From NCBI GenBank assembly GCA_004010935.1, contig CP026511.1:3596001-3660000 (forward strand): DNA of 64,000 nt. The letters are read 5' to 3'. This document shows positions 33,700 to 43,702 of this stretch, one piece after another. A program made the position numbers and the translations under genes. The notes beneath the pieces were generated by a model. It saw nothing but the letters and a program-made list of their open reading frames with translations, ran no database searches and had not been told where the DNA came from. Position 1 is the stretch's first letter; every line of letters begins with the position of its first letter. The DNA is from Pseudomonadaceae bacterium SI-3 (lineage in GTDB: Bacteria; Pseudomonadota; Gammaproteobacteria; Pseudomonadales; Pseudomonadaceae).

Positions 33700-35061
33700 T
33701 CAGCGCACCCCGGCATTACGCAATGCAGCAGGCGTAAAGTCGCGGGCCGACGCTTTGTAGCCGAATTCGTGCGCTGGTTCTTCATTACTCAAGCCGATGG
33801 CGATATAGCGCCCCGAGATAATGTCGTAAAGCGCCTCGAAGGCATAGGCCGGCACCTTGTGCTGATAGTACTGCAACATGTGCGCCTCACCGACGCGCCA
33901 CAACTGGCCGCGGCCGTCGTACAACTCGGATTGCACAATAGTCCAGGTATCTTCATCTACGAAGAAACGACGCTTGGCGTAGATGTTGCGCTCACCCTCC
34001 TTGAGGTTGGCTTCGATCTCCCAGACACGATGCAACTCGTAACGCGCGAGATCCTGATTGACGTGACCGGCTTTCAGAATGTCGCTGTACTGCACGTCGC
34101 TAGAATTGATCTCGTAGCTGTTGTAAGGGATATACAACTCCTTCTTACCGACCAGCTTCCAATCGTAGCGATCAGGCGCACCGCTAAACATGTCGAAGTT
34201 GTCAGTAGTCCGCATGCCGTCTGCTGCGGTACCTGGACCGTCATAGGCAACCTGCGGGGCACGACGCACACGACGCTGGCCGGCGTTATAAATCCAGGCC
34301 TGCCGCGGCTCTTTCACCTGATCCAACGAATCGTGTACGAGCAGAACGTTACCAGCAAGACGCGACGGTGCTGTTACCCGCTGCTTAAAGAAAAGCAACG
34401 CGTTCTTTGCGCGCTCTGCATCCAGATCCGTCATGTCGCTGGGGAAAGCCACTTCGTCTTCGAAGTGCACCAAGGTGTAACTACCATTGGTTTGTGGAGT
34501 TGCCTGGACAATGTTGCGGCGAACGTTGCCGCCGCGGTACCGCGTAATGTGGTTCCAGACGACCTCCAGGCCGTTCTTCGGGATAGGGAATGCGTAGTAG
34601 CGGCTATCGGAAAAATTGGCAATACCGTTACCACCGTCAACCAACTCGGTATTTAAAGCGCTTTTTTTGGCTGCTTCGTAGATGCGGTCTGGCACTGCTG
34701 CAGTGCGGTGGGTTGGAAAGACCCGCATCTTGTACGTTTCTGGATAACGCTTGAACATCGCCTGCTGGCCCGCCGTCAGCTTGTCCTTATATTGATCGAC
34801 ATTCTGCGCGGTGATAACGAACTCAGGCTGTTCGCTTTTGAAGGGATTGGTCAGATGCCCGTCATCCAGCGGTGCGGCATCGGTGGACAAACCGCCTGTC
34901 CAGGCTGGAATCGTTCCTTCGGCGTTACCCGCCTTCTCGGCCCCGAGTGGAGTCAAAGTATTGCCGAGCTTTGCGGCTTCCTCTGGAGAGACTGCAGCCA
35001 TCACGCTGCTTGCCAGCAGCGAGAAGGCCAAGACACTGAATAATTTTTTTGTTGTTTTCAT
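33700..35061 (-). CDS. DUF1329 periplasmic/outer-membrane lipid-carrier-like protein
   Basis: A 453-residue exported protein: signal peptide (LFSVLAFSLLASSVMAA), then the DUF1329 domain with SPEEAAKLGNTLTPLGAEKAGN and the motif-rich C-terminal half (YDWKLVGKKELYIPYN, WEIEANLKEGERNIYAKRR). The family has a LolA/LolB-like fold by prediction and is nearly always coded with DUF1302. Envelope lipid or hydrophobic compound handling is inferred from this pairing, not shown. It follows the DUF1302 gene by about 110 bases. Confidence 0.88.
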   Translation of the reverse strand: MKTTKKLFSVLAFSLLASSVMAAVSPEEAAKLGNTLTPLGAEKAGNAEGTIPAWTGGLSTDAAPLDDGHLTNPFKSEQPEFVITAQNVDQYKDKLTAGQQAMFKRYPETYKMRVFPTHRTAAVPDRIYEAAKKSALNTELVDGGNGIANFSDSRYYAFPIPKNGLEVVWNHITRYRGGNVRRNIVQATPQTNGSYTLVHFEDEVAFPSDMTDLDAERAKNALLFFKQRVTAPSRLAGNVLLVHDSLDQVKEPRQAWIYNAGQRRVRRAPQVAYDGPGTAADGMRTTDNFDMFSGAPDRYDWKLVGKKELYIPYNSYEINSSDVQYSDILKAGHVNQDLARYELHRVWEIEANLKEGERNIYAKRRFFVDEDTWTIVQSELYDGRGQLWRVGEAHMLQYYQHKVPAYAFEALYDIISGRYIAIGLSNEEPAHEFGYKASARDFTPAALRNAGVR

Positions 35062-35169
35062 GCGCTTCCAGTTCCTCTTGATCTTGTTTTGGCCGGAGGC
35101 CTTGTATGTAGACTGGCGCGTAGCGGAGCTCTCATAAGAGCTCCGTACGGCGATACTGAAATAGCCCCC

Positions 35170-36975
35170 TTAGAAGTTCACGCCCATGCTCAGGGCAAGA
35201 AAGTCGCGATCAACCAGCGTGTTGTAGTCGCCACCGAAGAAATCGGTGTAGGACAGGCTGGCCGTATAGCGGTTCTGATAGACAGCGTCGACACCAACGC
35301 TCACAGCTTTCGAGCCTTCGTTGAACAGACCGTTCGGTCCGTAACCGTCCACATCATGAGAGAAGGACACGTTTGGCGTGAGGTTTACGCCAGCGAATAC
35401 GTTGCTGTAATCCGCAAGTGCGCGCAGGCGGTAGCCCCATGAATTGGCAGTTACGAAGCCTTCATCACCGTACGCAGCAAGTTGAGTAGCGTCGTCCGGC
35501 GTTCCGTAGATCGAATCCCGGCCATAACGCAGCTCGCTTGTACTCTCCAAGGCACCTACGTGAGCGTAGCCAATCTCGCCCACTACGGTCACCCGCCCGG
35601 CGCCCAGAACTTGGTCAAAGAAATGGGTGAACGTCGTCTGAACTTGGGTGATCTCTTTACGGTTGTAACCCCGATTGTCCGCGCCGAACCGACTAGCTAC
35701 GGGCGATGTACCTGGCGCAATCGGATTGAGCACGGCACGGGTTACGTCGGTGGTATTGATCTGAACCGGAGCGTTAGGGCGGTAGCTCACTTCACCGGAC
35801 CAAGCTGTTCCAGTAGGCAGTGTGGTCGAGAAGCTCAGGCCATAAAGGCGAATATCTTCCGGATATTCGAGATAATACTGCCCTTGGCCAAGCATCACGC
35901 TCTGAGCCAGCCCGGCCCCAGAACCAGGCGCAATCCTGTTAGCCGCGCCAATGATACGTGGCAGGGCAGCAGCAGTCGCTAGACCTGCCGATTGAGTACC
36001 CACGATCGGCGTGCGGCTGTGATAATTCATGAAGTACGCACCATACTCAGTGGCGTCGCCGAGCCAGCGTAGCGCCAGCCCGAACTGGCCGGAGTCACGC
36101 GCATCGCGATCGCCCCCCCGCGGCATCACTACGCCTTCAGACGTCACATCGAACCCTTGACCGAGCGCTGCGGCGACAGGTTGCAATTGCCTGATAGCTG
36201 GGTTACCGACATGGTAGTTACTGTCACAACCGTCCTGTACAACATCCGAGCCGAAGAACGTACCGCAGTTATCGACAATCGTTTGATCCCACTCAAGCTG
36301 GTAGAACGCCTCCATGCTTAACCGATCACTAACACTCTGCGACACATAAAGCATGTTCACCGGGATCAAGCCTTCCTTGATCTCGGCGCCAGGACGGCGG
36401 AACGCCGCTGCATCTAGCGGGTTGATCGAGTTGATCGAGTTGCCAATGAACGTGCTTTCGCCCCAGCTAACAACCTGCTTACCAACGCGGACGGTGCCAG
36501 GCAGGTCACCCAAGTAATAGTTGTGGTAGAGGAAAGCATCGAGAATTTGAGCACCGGAGGATTGCGCAGCCTCCTTACGATTGCTGTCGCTGATGTCCTT
36601 GAACAGACGGTTTTCGTCCTTCAGTTCGAAGTCGTACCAGTATTTGCCACGAATAAAGGCACCGCTATCGCCATAGCGCAGTTCCAGGTCGTGAATACCT
36701 TTGAAAATCTTGGAGAAGGTCTCGCCCTTCTTGAAGTTCAGACGGCCGTCATCACCAGTCTGCGTGTATCCAGTACCACCATTATTGATACCTACCAAAT
36801 CCATATCCCGGTCCGTCGTCGACCAGCTGGCACCGATCGACATCGCCGAGTCCAACTGCCCCTCCACTTCCCCAATATTGAATGTGACAGCGTAAGCGGG
36901 TGATGCAATGCCCAACGCGACCGCGAGGGCCAGGGTCTTGGGCTGGAAGATTCCTTGCCTTGTTGTTTTTGTCAT
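35170..36975 (-). CDS. DUF1302 outer-membrane barrel protein
   Basis: A 601-residue protein. I chose the start MTKTTRQGIFQPKTLALA because it gives a signal peptide (cleavage at ASPAYA-VTF) and has AGGAGCG before it; the frame is open 22 codons further. After the leader come VEGQLDSAMSIGASWST, many alternating beta segments with aromatic ends, and the C-terminal LVDRDFLALSMGVNF ending in Phe, a usual barrel signal. The family is DUF1302, found with DUF1329 and often with MMPL-type exporters or esterases; no exporter is here. Confidence 0.9.
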   Translation of the reverse strand: MTKTTRQGIFQPKTLALAVALGIASPAYAVTFNIGEVEGQLDSAMSIGASWSTTDRDMDLVGINNGGTGYTQTGDDGRLNFKKGETFSKIFKGIHDLELRYGDSGAFIRGKYWYDFELKDENRLFKDISDSNRKEAAQSSGAQILDAFLYHNYYLGDLPGTVRVGKQVVSWGESTFIGNSINSINPLDAAAFRRPGAEIKEGLIPVNMLYVSQSVSDRLSMEAFYQLEWDQTIVDNCGTFFGSDVVQDGCDSNYHVGNPAIRQLQPVAAALGQGFDVTSEGVVMPRGGDRDARDSGQFGLALRWLGDATEYGAYFMNYHSRTPIVGTQSAGLATAAALPRIIGAANRIAPGSGAGLAQSVMLGQGQYYLEYPEDIRLYGLSFSTTLPTGTAWSGEVSYRPNAPVQINTTDVTRAVLNPIAPGTSPVASRFGADNRGYNRKEITQVQTTFTHFFDQVLGAGRVTVVGEIGYAHVGALESTSELRYGRDSIYGTPDDATQLAAYGDEGFVTANSWGYRLRALADYSNVFAGVNLTPNVSFSHDVDGYGPNGLFNEGSKAVSVGVDAVYQNRYTASLSYTDFFGGDYNTLVDRDFLALSMGVNF

Positions 36976-37564
36976 GAGGCGCTCCTGGTTGGTTCGAAGT
37001 ACGTTCACCCTAACCACACGAAGGCAGAGGGTTAAGCGCACTAAGGTTTGATTTGCTTTGTCATTCTTAAGTATGAATGGCCTTCCCAGTACTGGCCTGC
37101 AACCGGATAGCTGCCAGCGCAGCGGATGACCTTCGACGAAGCTACCCGAGAGCTTAGCCGCCAGTCAAAGAGACGCAACCCTCTAAATAGAGCAGTTGCG
37201 ATGCTGTTCGCGAGGATTTAGGCGGAGCTGAGCGCAACTGGTCGCCGTTTACTCGAACAGCCGAGCTTTACACGGGCACAGGCACTATCCGCCGCGACGA
37301 ACAAACTCGCAGCGATGCGCAAGAGCGTTACCAAAGCGCAACGCGTGGGGCGAAACGAAACAGCCGGAAGGGAATGGAGCGCCAACGTTCACGGAGACCA
37401 GAACCGCTGCCGAGGTGCGCTAAGACTGGGCGAGACAGCCTGTCGGAAGGAAGCCTCTAAATCGAGGCGAGAAAGACTACCGTGCAGTTATTTATCGTTT
37501 ATCCCCCCGAAGCCGCGATCCGGACGCTTACAGATGCGCGACTTTAGTGCCAGCGGGTAACTCG
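36976..37564. other. Gene-poor spacer upstream of the DUF1302 gene and downstream of hpt
   Basis: Open frames here show no family features or good ribosome sites. A small hairpin (GCCTC-TAAATC-GAGGC, 37453-37468) is present but lacks a T-run. The part next to 36975 must hold the DUF1302 promoter; I cannot identify it with confidence. Confidence 0.4.
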
Positions 37565-38122
37565 TCACATGCCTTTAACAGCAAAAATGCCAGGCGCGTT
37601 CCGCCAGTAACCCTTGTAGTCCATGCCATAGCCGAACACGTAGCGATCGACGCAGCTGAGCCCAACATAATCAGCCTTAAGATCTGGACGCGCCTTGCGC
37701 TGATGATCCTTATCGACCAGCACCGCAGTGTGCACAGCGGCAGCGCCGGCATGCCGGCAAAAATCAATGATTGCGCCGAGCGTGTGCCCTTCGTCGAGGA
37801 TGTCATCGATAATCAGCACATCACGATCCATGAACGAGATTTCTGGCTTGGCCTTCCAGAACAGCTCCCCTCCGCTGGTTTCGTTGCGATAACGCGTCGC
37901 ATGCAGGTAGGAGAGTTCCAGCGGGAAATTCAGCTTGGTAACCAGCTTGCCGGAGAAAATCAGCCCCCCGTTCATCACGCAGAACACCACAGGGTTTCGG
38001 TCGGCCAGTTCAGCATTGATTTTCGCGGCCACCGCGTCGATTGCCGCTTCGACCTCGGCGTCGGAATAAAGGCAGTCGGCTTCAGCCATGATCTGGCTGA
38101 TATGTGCAAGATCGACGGACAT
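37565..38122 (-). CDS. hpt: Hypoxanthine-guanine phosphoribosyltransferase
   Basis: Purine salvage: converts hypoxanthine or guanine plus PRPP to IMP or GMP. The 185-residue product has the PRPP-binding motif VLIIDDILDEGHTLGAI (about residues 98-114) and the PRTase hood segments ELSYLHATRYR and DYVGLSCVDRYVFGYGMDY. It is divergent from upp, placing purine and pyrimidine salvage side by side, as in P. aeruginosa. Confidence 0.95.
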   Translation of the reverse strand: MSVDLAHISQIMAEADCLYSDAEVEAAIDAVAAKINAELADRNPVVFCVMNGGLIFSGKLVTKLNFPLELSYLHATRYRNETSGGELFWKAKPEISFMDRDVLIIDDILDEGHTLGAIIDFCRHAGAAAVHTAVLVDKDHQRKARPDLKADYVGLSCVDRYVFGYGMDYKGYWRNAPGIFAVKGM

Positions 38123-38297
38123 GGCGATGCTCCAAGACAGTTGAAAGATGAAGCAGCTCGACCAGCCGCCCTCAAATTAAGGGGCGCGACGATACCGATG
38201 CATCCAGGCACAGGGCAAGCCCTCTCGGATACATCAATAGCCGCTAACACCCTGATGCATTAATCTACGCCGGTTTATTTGACCGCCGGAGCCAACC

Positions 38298-38936
38298 ATG
38301 ACCACTCGAGAGATCCGCCACCCGCTTATTCGCCACAAACTTGGGTTGATGCGCCGTGCCGATATCAGTACCAAGAATTTTCGCGAACTGGCGCAGGAGG
38401 TGGGTTCGATCCTGACGTACGAAGCGACTCGCGACTTGCCGTTGGAAAACTACAGCATCGACGGCTGGTGCGGCCCGGTCCAGGTTGAAAAGATTTCTGG
38501 CAAGAAGATTACCGTTGTGCCGATTCTCCGTGCGGGAATCGGCATGCTCGACGGCGTACTCAGCCTGATACCAGGTGCCAAGGTCAGCGCGGTCGGCATT
38601 GCACGCAATGAGGAAACTCTGCAGGCGCACACTTACCTAGAGCGCCTCGTCGATGATCTCGACCAACGCCTGGCGATGATCATCGATCCGATGTTGGCGA
38701 CCGGCGGATCGATGGTTGCAGCGATCGACATGCTGAAAAAGGCCGGGTGCAAGGAAATCCGCGCCCTGGTTCTGGTGGCTGCACCGGAAGGCATTGAGGC
38801 CGTGGAAAAGGCACACCCGGACGTCACCATCTATACGGCCTCCATTGATGACCGCCTAGACGAGAACGGCTACATCATGCCCGGCCTGGGCGATGCCGGA
38901 GACAAGATCTTCGGCACCAAGCAGAAGGACATCTGA
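38298..38936 (+). CDS. upp: Uracil phosphoribosyltransferase
   Basis: Makes UMP from uracil and PRPP in pyrimidine salvage. The 212-residue product has [14 protein letters not shown] at the N-terminus, the PRPP motif [13 protein letters not shown] (about 131-143) and the uracil-binding C-terminus [19 protein letters not shown]. It precedes the uracil permease gene by one base, and the two are clearly one operon. Confidence 0.98.
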   Translation: MTTREIRHPLIRHKLGLMRRADISTKNFRELAQEVGSILTYEATRDLPLENYSIDGWCGPVQVEKISGKKITVVPILRAGIGMLDGVLSLIPGAKVSAVGIARNEETLQAHTYLERLVDDLDQRLAMIIDPMLATGGSMVAAIDMLKKAGCKEIRALVLVAAPEGIEAVEKAHPDVTIYTASIDDRLDENGYIMPGLGDAGDKIFGTKQKDI

Positions 38937-38937
38937 G

Positions 38938-40200
38938 ATGTCGCAACCCATGGAAGAACCGCTCGGACGCCAGGTGCTGGCCGGTGCGCAGATGCTGTTC
39001 GTGGCGTTCGGCGCGCTGGTGCTGATGCCGCTGATTACCGGGATGGACCCCAACGTCGCGCTGTTCACCGCCGGCATTGGCACCCTGTTGTTTCAACTGG
39101 TCACCAAACGCCAAGTACCCGTATTCCTGGCGTCGAGTTTCGCTTTCATCGCGCCTATCATCGCCGCCAAGGGTGACTTTGGTCTGCCAGCGGTGCTTGG
39201 CGGCGTGGTAGCGGCCGGCATCGTTTACATGTTTCTCGGCTTTGCGGTGCGCCTGAAAGGCCCTGGATTCATAGACCGGCTACTACCTCCCGTAGTGATC
39301 GCACCGGTGATCATCTCCATCGGTCTCGCCCTATCGCCCGTCGCAGTAAATATGGCCATGGGCAAAGCTGGTGACGGCAGCGCTCAGCTGGTGTCCTACA
39401 CCACGGCCATGATGATCTCAATGCCCGCCCTGCTGACCACCCTGCTAGTGGCTGTCCTCGGCAAAGGTTTATTCCGGCTAGTACCGATCCTGGCTGGCGT
39501 CGCTGTGGGCTATGGTCTGTCGTTCGCGTTTGGTGTCGTGGATACGACCGGGATCGCGGCAGCACCATGGCTGGCAGTGCCGAACTTCGTCACACCGGAA
39601 TTCCACTGGGGTGCAATTCTGTTCATGGTCCCGGTCGCGCTAGCACCCGCTATCGAGCACATCGGTGGCGTGGTGGCGATTGGTGGCGTGACGGGCAACA
39701 ACTTCATCAAGAAACCGGGGCTGCACCGCACGCTCCTGGGTGACGGCTTGGCGACTTCAGCAGCGGGATTGTTCGGCGGCCCGCCTAACACCACGTATGC
39801 GGAAGTGACCGGCGCGGTGATGCTCACCAAGAACTACAACCCGAAAATCATGACCTGGGCGGCGGTCTTCGCCATTGTCCTGGCATTCATTGGGAAGTTT
39901 GGAGCTGGACTGCTGAGCATTCCGGTGCCAGTCATGGGCGGCATCCTCTGCCTGTTGTTCGGTTCAATCGCGGTGGTTGGCCTGAGCACACTGATTCGCC
40001 ATCAGGTGGACCTGGCCGAAGCGCGCAACCTCATCATCGTGTCCGTGACGCTGGTGTTCGGCATAGGCGGCATGACGTTCGGCTACGGGGAATTCAGCCT
40101 GTCCGGTATCTCGTTATGCGCCATCATCGCGCTGTTACTCAACTTGGTGCTGCCCGGCGGTGAAGGCTGGAAAAACAAGCAAATCGAAGAAAACAGCTAG
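38938..40200 (+). CDS. uraA: Uracil permease (NCS2 family)
   Basis: Proton-coupled uracil uptake across the inner membrane. The 420-residue form starts MSQPMEEPLGRQVLAGAQ one base after the upp stop; the frame continues upstream into upp, which is excluded. NCS2 signatures are visible: PVFLASSFAFIAPI in TM3, ALAPAIEHIGGVVAIG (TM8, substrate-binding Glu) and LFGGPPNTTYAEVTGAV (TM10). About 12-14 membrane segments. A terminator follows. Confidence 0.97.
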   Translation: MSQPMEEPLGRQVLAGAQMLFVAFGALVLMPLITGMDPNVALFTAGIGTLLFQLVTKRQVPVFLASSFAFIAPIIAAKGDFGLPAVLGGVVAAGIVYMFLGFAVRLKGPGFIDRLLPPVVIAPVIISIGLALSPVAVNMAMGKAGDGSAQLVSYTTAMMISMPALLTTLLVAVLGKGLFRLVPILAGVAVGYGLSFAFGVVDTTGIAAAPWLAVPNFVTPEFHWGAILFMVPVALAPAIEHIGGVVAIGGVTGNNFIKKPGLHRTLLGDGLATSAAGLFGGPPNTTYAEVTGAVMLTKNYNPKIMTWAAVFAIVLAFIGKFGAGLLSIPVPVMGGILCLLFGSIAVVGLSTLIRHQVDLAEARNLIIVSVTLVFGIGGMTFGYGEFSLSGISLCAIIALLLNLVLPGGEGWKNKQIEENS

Positions 40201-40208
40201 CCTATTGC

Positions 40209-40233
40209 GCCAGCACGACAGTGCTGGCTTTTT
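40209..40233 (+). terminator. Terminator of upp-uraA
   Basis: An 8-bp perfect stem (GCCAGCAC / GTGCTGGC, loop GACA) followed by TTTTT directly after the uraA stop. Confidence 0.85.
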
Positions 40234-40294
40234 ACCTTCTCAGCGGCATTAGCGGCATGCAGCTATCCCGATGCAAGACGCGTAGACTGCCGCG

Positions 40295-40612
40295 ATGACT
40301 CAATCTGCCATTCCCCACCGCCAGTTGCCCGACGAGACGGTTAGTTGCATCAGCTGCGCCGCGTGCTGTTGTCGCCTCGAAGTACTGCTGCTGACCGATA
40401 CCGGCGTCCCGGAGCGCTTCATCGATGAAGACGACTGGGGCGGCCAAGTGATGCGCCGCCTCGACGATGGATGGTGCGTAGCGCTCGACCGGGACAGCAT
40501 GCGCTGCACCATCTACGCTCAGCGGCCGCTTATCTGCCGGGAGTTCGAGCTGGGCTCGGATGACTGCCTGGACGAGCGCAAGGGCTCAGCAAACGCTTAT
40601 CTGGAAGGCTGA
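40295..40612 (+). CDS. YkgJ-type cysteine cluster protein
   Basis: A 105-residue protein with the UPF0153/YkgJ cysteine pattern: CISCAACCC near residue 18-26, then CVALDRDSMRCTIYAQRPLICREF. The clustered cysteines suggest a zinc or iron-sulfur centre. The function of the family is unknown. Confidence 0.85.
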   Translation: MTQSAIPHRQLPDETVSCISCAACCCRLEVLLLTDTGVPERFIDEDDWGGQVMRRLDDGWCVALDRDSMRCTIYAQRPLICREFELGSDDCLDERKGSANAYLEG

Positions 40613-40643
40613 CGACAGCGCCATCAGCCTCCACGTTTAGCTA

Positions 40644-41162
40644 TCAGAACGAGGCTCGATAGTGAACTGCATAGCTTTCGATACCATCGTTCGGATTCTT
40701 GATGCCTGCGTTGGAATAATGGATGGCTCGCACGCCAACCTCGTGTCCGCCAGCGAAGCGCAGGCCAGCACCGAAGCGGTCCTCGAACTGAAAAGACGAG
40801 CCCAGGTCTTTTTTTTCCACTTCGGTATTCTCGAATGCTGCGATGCCGATGCCCGCTTCGAGATAAGGCTTCACTGACCCGCCGTTGAATTCATAGACGA
40901 AGACCGGTGCGAGCGAAATGCTGTGGTTGCTAGAGGTCTCGTCGCCTTCCCAGTAGGTATAGCCTGCATCCCAGTACCCAGTTAGCCGACCTACGCTGGT
41001 CTGGAACCAACTACGGTTGAAGTCGAATTGCGCGCCCAGCCGATAGGTCATCGTCGACTCGCCGGTGCGGCCAACGGCAGCAGTCAGGTCCAGTGCATGT
41101 ACGGCAGCCACCTGCCCCATAGAAATAGCCGCAACTGCAGCGAGGGAGATCAGTTTTTTCAT
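40644..41162 (-). CDS. pagL: Lipid A 3-O-deacylase PagL
   Basis: Outer-membrane beta-barrel esterase that removes the 3-O acyl chain of lipid A. The 172-residue precursor has a signal peptide (cleavage near VHA-LDL, residue 24) and the catalytic set in VRAIHYSNAGIKNPNDGIES: His148, Ser150 and Glu162, the triad known for P. aeruginosa PagL. The C-terminal YRASF ends in Phe as barrel proteins do. Confidence 0.93.
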   Translation of the reverse strand: MKKLISLAAVAAISMGQVAAVHALDLTAAVGRTGESTMTYRLGAQFDFNRSWFQTSVGRLTGYWDAGYTYWEGDETSSNHSISLAPVFVYEFNGGSVKPYLEAGIGIAAFENTEVEKKDLGSSFQFEDRFGAGLRFAGGHEVGVRAIHYSNAGIKNPNDGIESYAVHYRASF

Positions 41163-41246
41163 ACGGAATGTCCTTATTGGAACGTTGGCATCGCTTGTCT
41201 TTGTTAAGTATCACCCAATACAGAGGCCTGCCTGCGCGGGGAGTTC

Positions 41247-42038
41247 CTAAACAGAACAGTATGAAACTGTACCGTTTTCGCCCCAAAGTACCGGTAGAAT
41301 GCATGCCAATCGCCGGGGATCGCCACTGCTCCAGAAGCGTACAATGGCTTTACCGTCGCTTAGCTGGCCGCTGGCCGCTAGCAAGGTCTCGATATGCCGC
41401 GCGACCGCGGCACCGGTATCGACCAGGGCGACCCCAGGGGGAAGCATTTCGCGCAGCAGCGGCTTTACGAAAGGATAGTGGGTACAACCGAGAATCAGCG
41501 TATCGCAGCCCTGCTCGATCAATGGCCGGACCAGGCTCTCAAGCAGCGCTCGGGTGCCTGCCGTAGCGAGCTCGCCCGCTTCGATACGTTCGACAAGGCC
41601 CGGACATGGCTGCGTGATGACGCGCACGTCGCTGGCGAAACGGTCGAGCAGCGCCGCAAATTTAGCGCTCTTCAAGGTGCCCGTCGTGGCCAGCACGCCC
41701 ACCACCCCACTGCGGGTTGCCTGGGCGGCCGGTTTAACGGCAGGCTCCATCCCAATCAACGGCAGTTGCGGATACTGCTCTCGCAAGTCCGACACCCCTG
41801 CGGCCGTTGCGGTATTGCAGGCCAGCACCAGCGCTTTGGCACCTTGCCCAAGCAAAAAACCCGCGATAGCCCGGCAGCGCTCGCGGATAAACTCCGGGCT
41901 TTTCTCGCCGTAGGGGACGTGACCGCTGTCCGCCACATACAGCAATGACTCATGAGGCAGGCGGGCACGAATCTCCCGGAGCACCGACAGCCCGCCCACA
42001 CCAGAATCAAAAACCCCAATCGGGCCATTGTCAGACAC
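41247..42038 (-). CDS. murI: Glutamate racemase
   Basis: Supplies D-glutamate for peptidoglycan. The 263-residue product has [13 protein letters not shown] at the N-terminus and the two catalytic cysteines in LACNTATA and LGCTHYPF. It overlaps the end of moeB by 8 bases and is the last gene of the run hemA-prfA-prmC-moeB-murI on the minus strand. Confidence 0.97.
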   Translation of the reverse strand: MSDNGPIGVFDSGVGGLSVLREIRARLPHESLLYVADSGHVPYGEKSPEFIRERCRAIAGFLLGQGAKALVLACNTATAAGVSDLREQYPQLPLIGMEPAVKPAAQATRSGVVGVLATTGTLKSAKFAALLDRFASDVRVITQPCPGLVERIEAGELATAGTRALLESLVRPLIEQGCDTLILGCTHYPFVKPLLREMLPPGVALVDTGAAVARHIETLLAASGQLSDGKAIVRFWSSGDPRRLACILPVLWGENGTVSYCSV

Positions 42039-42786
42039 GGCCGCTTCCGCAGACTGCGCAGGCCGGGTCGCGCTTGACCTTCAGCTCGCGGAAACGACTG
42101 GACAGCGCATCCACCAACAGCAGGCGGCCAATCAAAGGCTCACCGAAACCGACGAGCAACTTGATTGCCTCAAGCGCCTGCAGGCTACCCACCATCCCGA
42201 CGACAGGCCCGAGCACGCCAGCTTCGCTGCAAGTCAGCTCAGCCTCAGTGCCATGGCCGTAGAGGCAGTGATAGCAGGGGCTGGACTCGACCCGAGGGTC
42301 AAACACCGATAGCTGCCCTTCGAGCCGTATGGCCGCGCCGCTCACCAGCGGTTTCACGGCCGCTACACACGCTGCGTTCACAGCCTCACGAACCGCAAAG
42401 TTGTCCGTGCAATCCAGCACCAGGTCGACTGCTGCCACAGCGGCACCAAGCGTGTCGGCATCCATCGCGGCGCGGTGTGGCACCAGCTTGACCAAAGGGT
42501 TGAGCGCAGATAGGCGAGCCATTGCCGAGTCCACCTTGTGCAACCCCACCGATGGCGTGTCGTGAGCAATCTGCCGCTGCAGATTGGTCAGATCGAGCTG
42601 ATCGAAATCCGCCAGATGGAGTTCACCGACACCGGCGGCGGCGAGATACAACGCGACGGGCGAACCAAGCCCGCCAAGCCCGACGATCAGCACACGGCTC
42701 TGCTTAAGCTTGAGCTGGCCTTCGATATCAACTTGTCTCAGCAAGATCTGCCGGCTGTAACGCAGCAGCTCGTCATCGCTCAGCAT
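42031..42786 (-). CDS. moeB: Molybdopterin-synthase adenylyltransferase (MoeB/ThiF family)
   Basis: E1-like enzyme that adenylates the C-terminus of a small sulfur carrier (MoaD or a similar protein). The 251-residue form starts [16 protein letters not shown]; the open frame upstream overlaps prmC and is excluded. Nucleotide-binding [19 protein letters not shown], the [13 protein letters not shown] segment, and paired Cys motifs CYHC and CAVC for zinc are present. It lies between prmC and murI in a tight operon. The exact partner (MoaD or ThiS) cannot be told. Confidence 0.92.
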   Translation of the reverse strand: MLSDDELLRYSRQILLRQVDIEGQLKLKQSRVLIVGLGGLGSPVALYLAAAGVGELHLADFDQLDLTNLQRQIAHDTPSVGLHKVDSAMARLSALNPLVKLVPHRAAMDADTLGAAVAAVDLVLDCTDNFAVREAVNAACVAAVKPLVSGAAIRLEGQLSVFDPRVESSPCYHCLYGHGTEAELTCSEAGVLGPVVGMVGSLQALEAIKLLVGFGEPLIGRLLLVDALSSRFRELKVKRDPACAVCGSGRV

Positions 42787-42805
42787 GCACCACTCCTCAT
42801 TGGGT

Positions 42806-43633
42806 TCATCGCAGCCGCCCGAAGCTGACACGCTCGTGGCCACCGAAATCCTTGCGGCTAGCGACATCGACGAAACCGCCATCGAACAACAGGGTCCGCA
42901 CCGCCACCGCCTGATCGTAACCGTGCTCCAATATCAACCAGCCGGACGGAAGCAGATGAGTAGGCGCCTGCTCGATGATCAGCCGGATGTCATCCAGTCC
43001 ATCTCCTCCCGCCACCAGCGCACTGCTCGGTTCGAAGCGCACGTCACCCTGCAAAAGATGCGGATCACTGGCGGGAATGTAGGGCGGATTGGAGACGATC
43101 AATCCATAACGCTGGCCTGCGAGCGAAGAGAACCACTGGCTCTCGATAAACCCCACATTGCCGAGCCCAAGTCGCTGAGCATTACGGGCGGCCAGCGTAA
43201 CGGCTTCGCTGATGCGGTCCACTCCGGTAAGCCGCCAAGTGGAGCGCTCACTGGCAAGCGCCAGGGCAATCGCACCGGTCCCCGTACCCAGATCGAGCAC
43301 ATTCGCCGGGCCAGCTGGAAGCACCTCCAACGCCGTTTCAACCAGCAGTTCGGTGTCCGGTCGCGGAATCAAGGTATGTGGCGCCACTTCGAGATCGAGA
43401 CTCCAGAATCCCTGGCGGCCCAGAATGTAAGCCACCGGCTCGCCAAGCCGACGACGCTCAAGGTAAGCCGCAAAGCGAGTCTCGACCTCGGGTAGCACCT
43501 CGCGATCAGGCCAGGTGCGCAGATAGCTTGTCCCTTTGCCCAGCGCGGCTGCGAGCAGCCACTCGGCATCGAGCTTGGCGCTCGGCGAGTCGGGCAGCTG
43601 GGCGGCACGCAGCAGGTAATCGATTGTCGCCAT
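42806..43633 (-). CDS. prmC: Release factor glutamine methyltransferase
   Basis: Methylates the Gln of the GGQ motif in release factors RF1 and RF2. The 275-residue product has an N-terminal helical domain, the SAM-binding VLDLGTGTGAIALALA and the catalytic NPPY motif (VSNPPYIPASD). It directly follows prfA, the gene for one of its substrates. Confidence 0.97.
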   Translation of the reverse strand: MATIDYLLRAAQLPDSPSAKLDAEWLLAAALGKGTSYLRTWPDREVLPEVETRFAAYLERRRLGEPVAYILGRQGFWSLDLEVAPHTLIPRPDTELLVETALEVLPAGPANVLDLGTGTGAIALALASERSTWRLTGVDRISEAVTLAARNAQRLGLGNVGFIESQWFSSLAGQRYGLIVSNPPYIPASDPHLLQGDVRFEPSSALVAGGDGLDDIRLIIEQAPTHLLPSGWLILEHGYDQAVAVRTLLFDGGFVDVASRKDFGGHERVSFGRLR

Positions 43634-43702
43634 GTTCGGGTTTCCAGGACTCAGTGGTACGCCGCCATCGACAACCGGAAGGATTCGCCGATAAGCGAGC
43701 GG

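Noticed and set aside
33769..34656. A 295-codon plus-strand frame opposite the DUF1329 gene
   Set aside because: Antisense shadow; the DUF1329 protein has a signal peptide and family motifs.
37315..37560. An 81-codon frame upstream of hpt
   Set aside because: No ribosome site, no domain, low-information composition.
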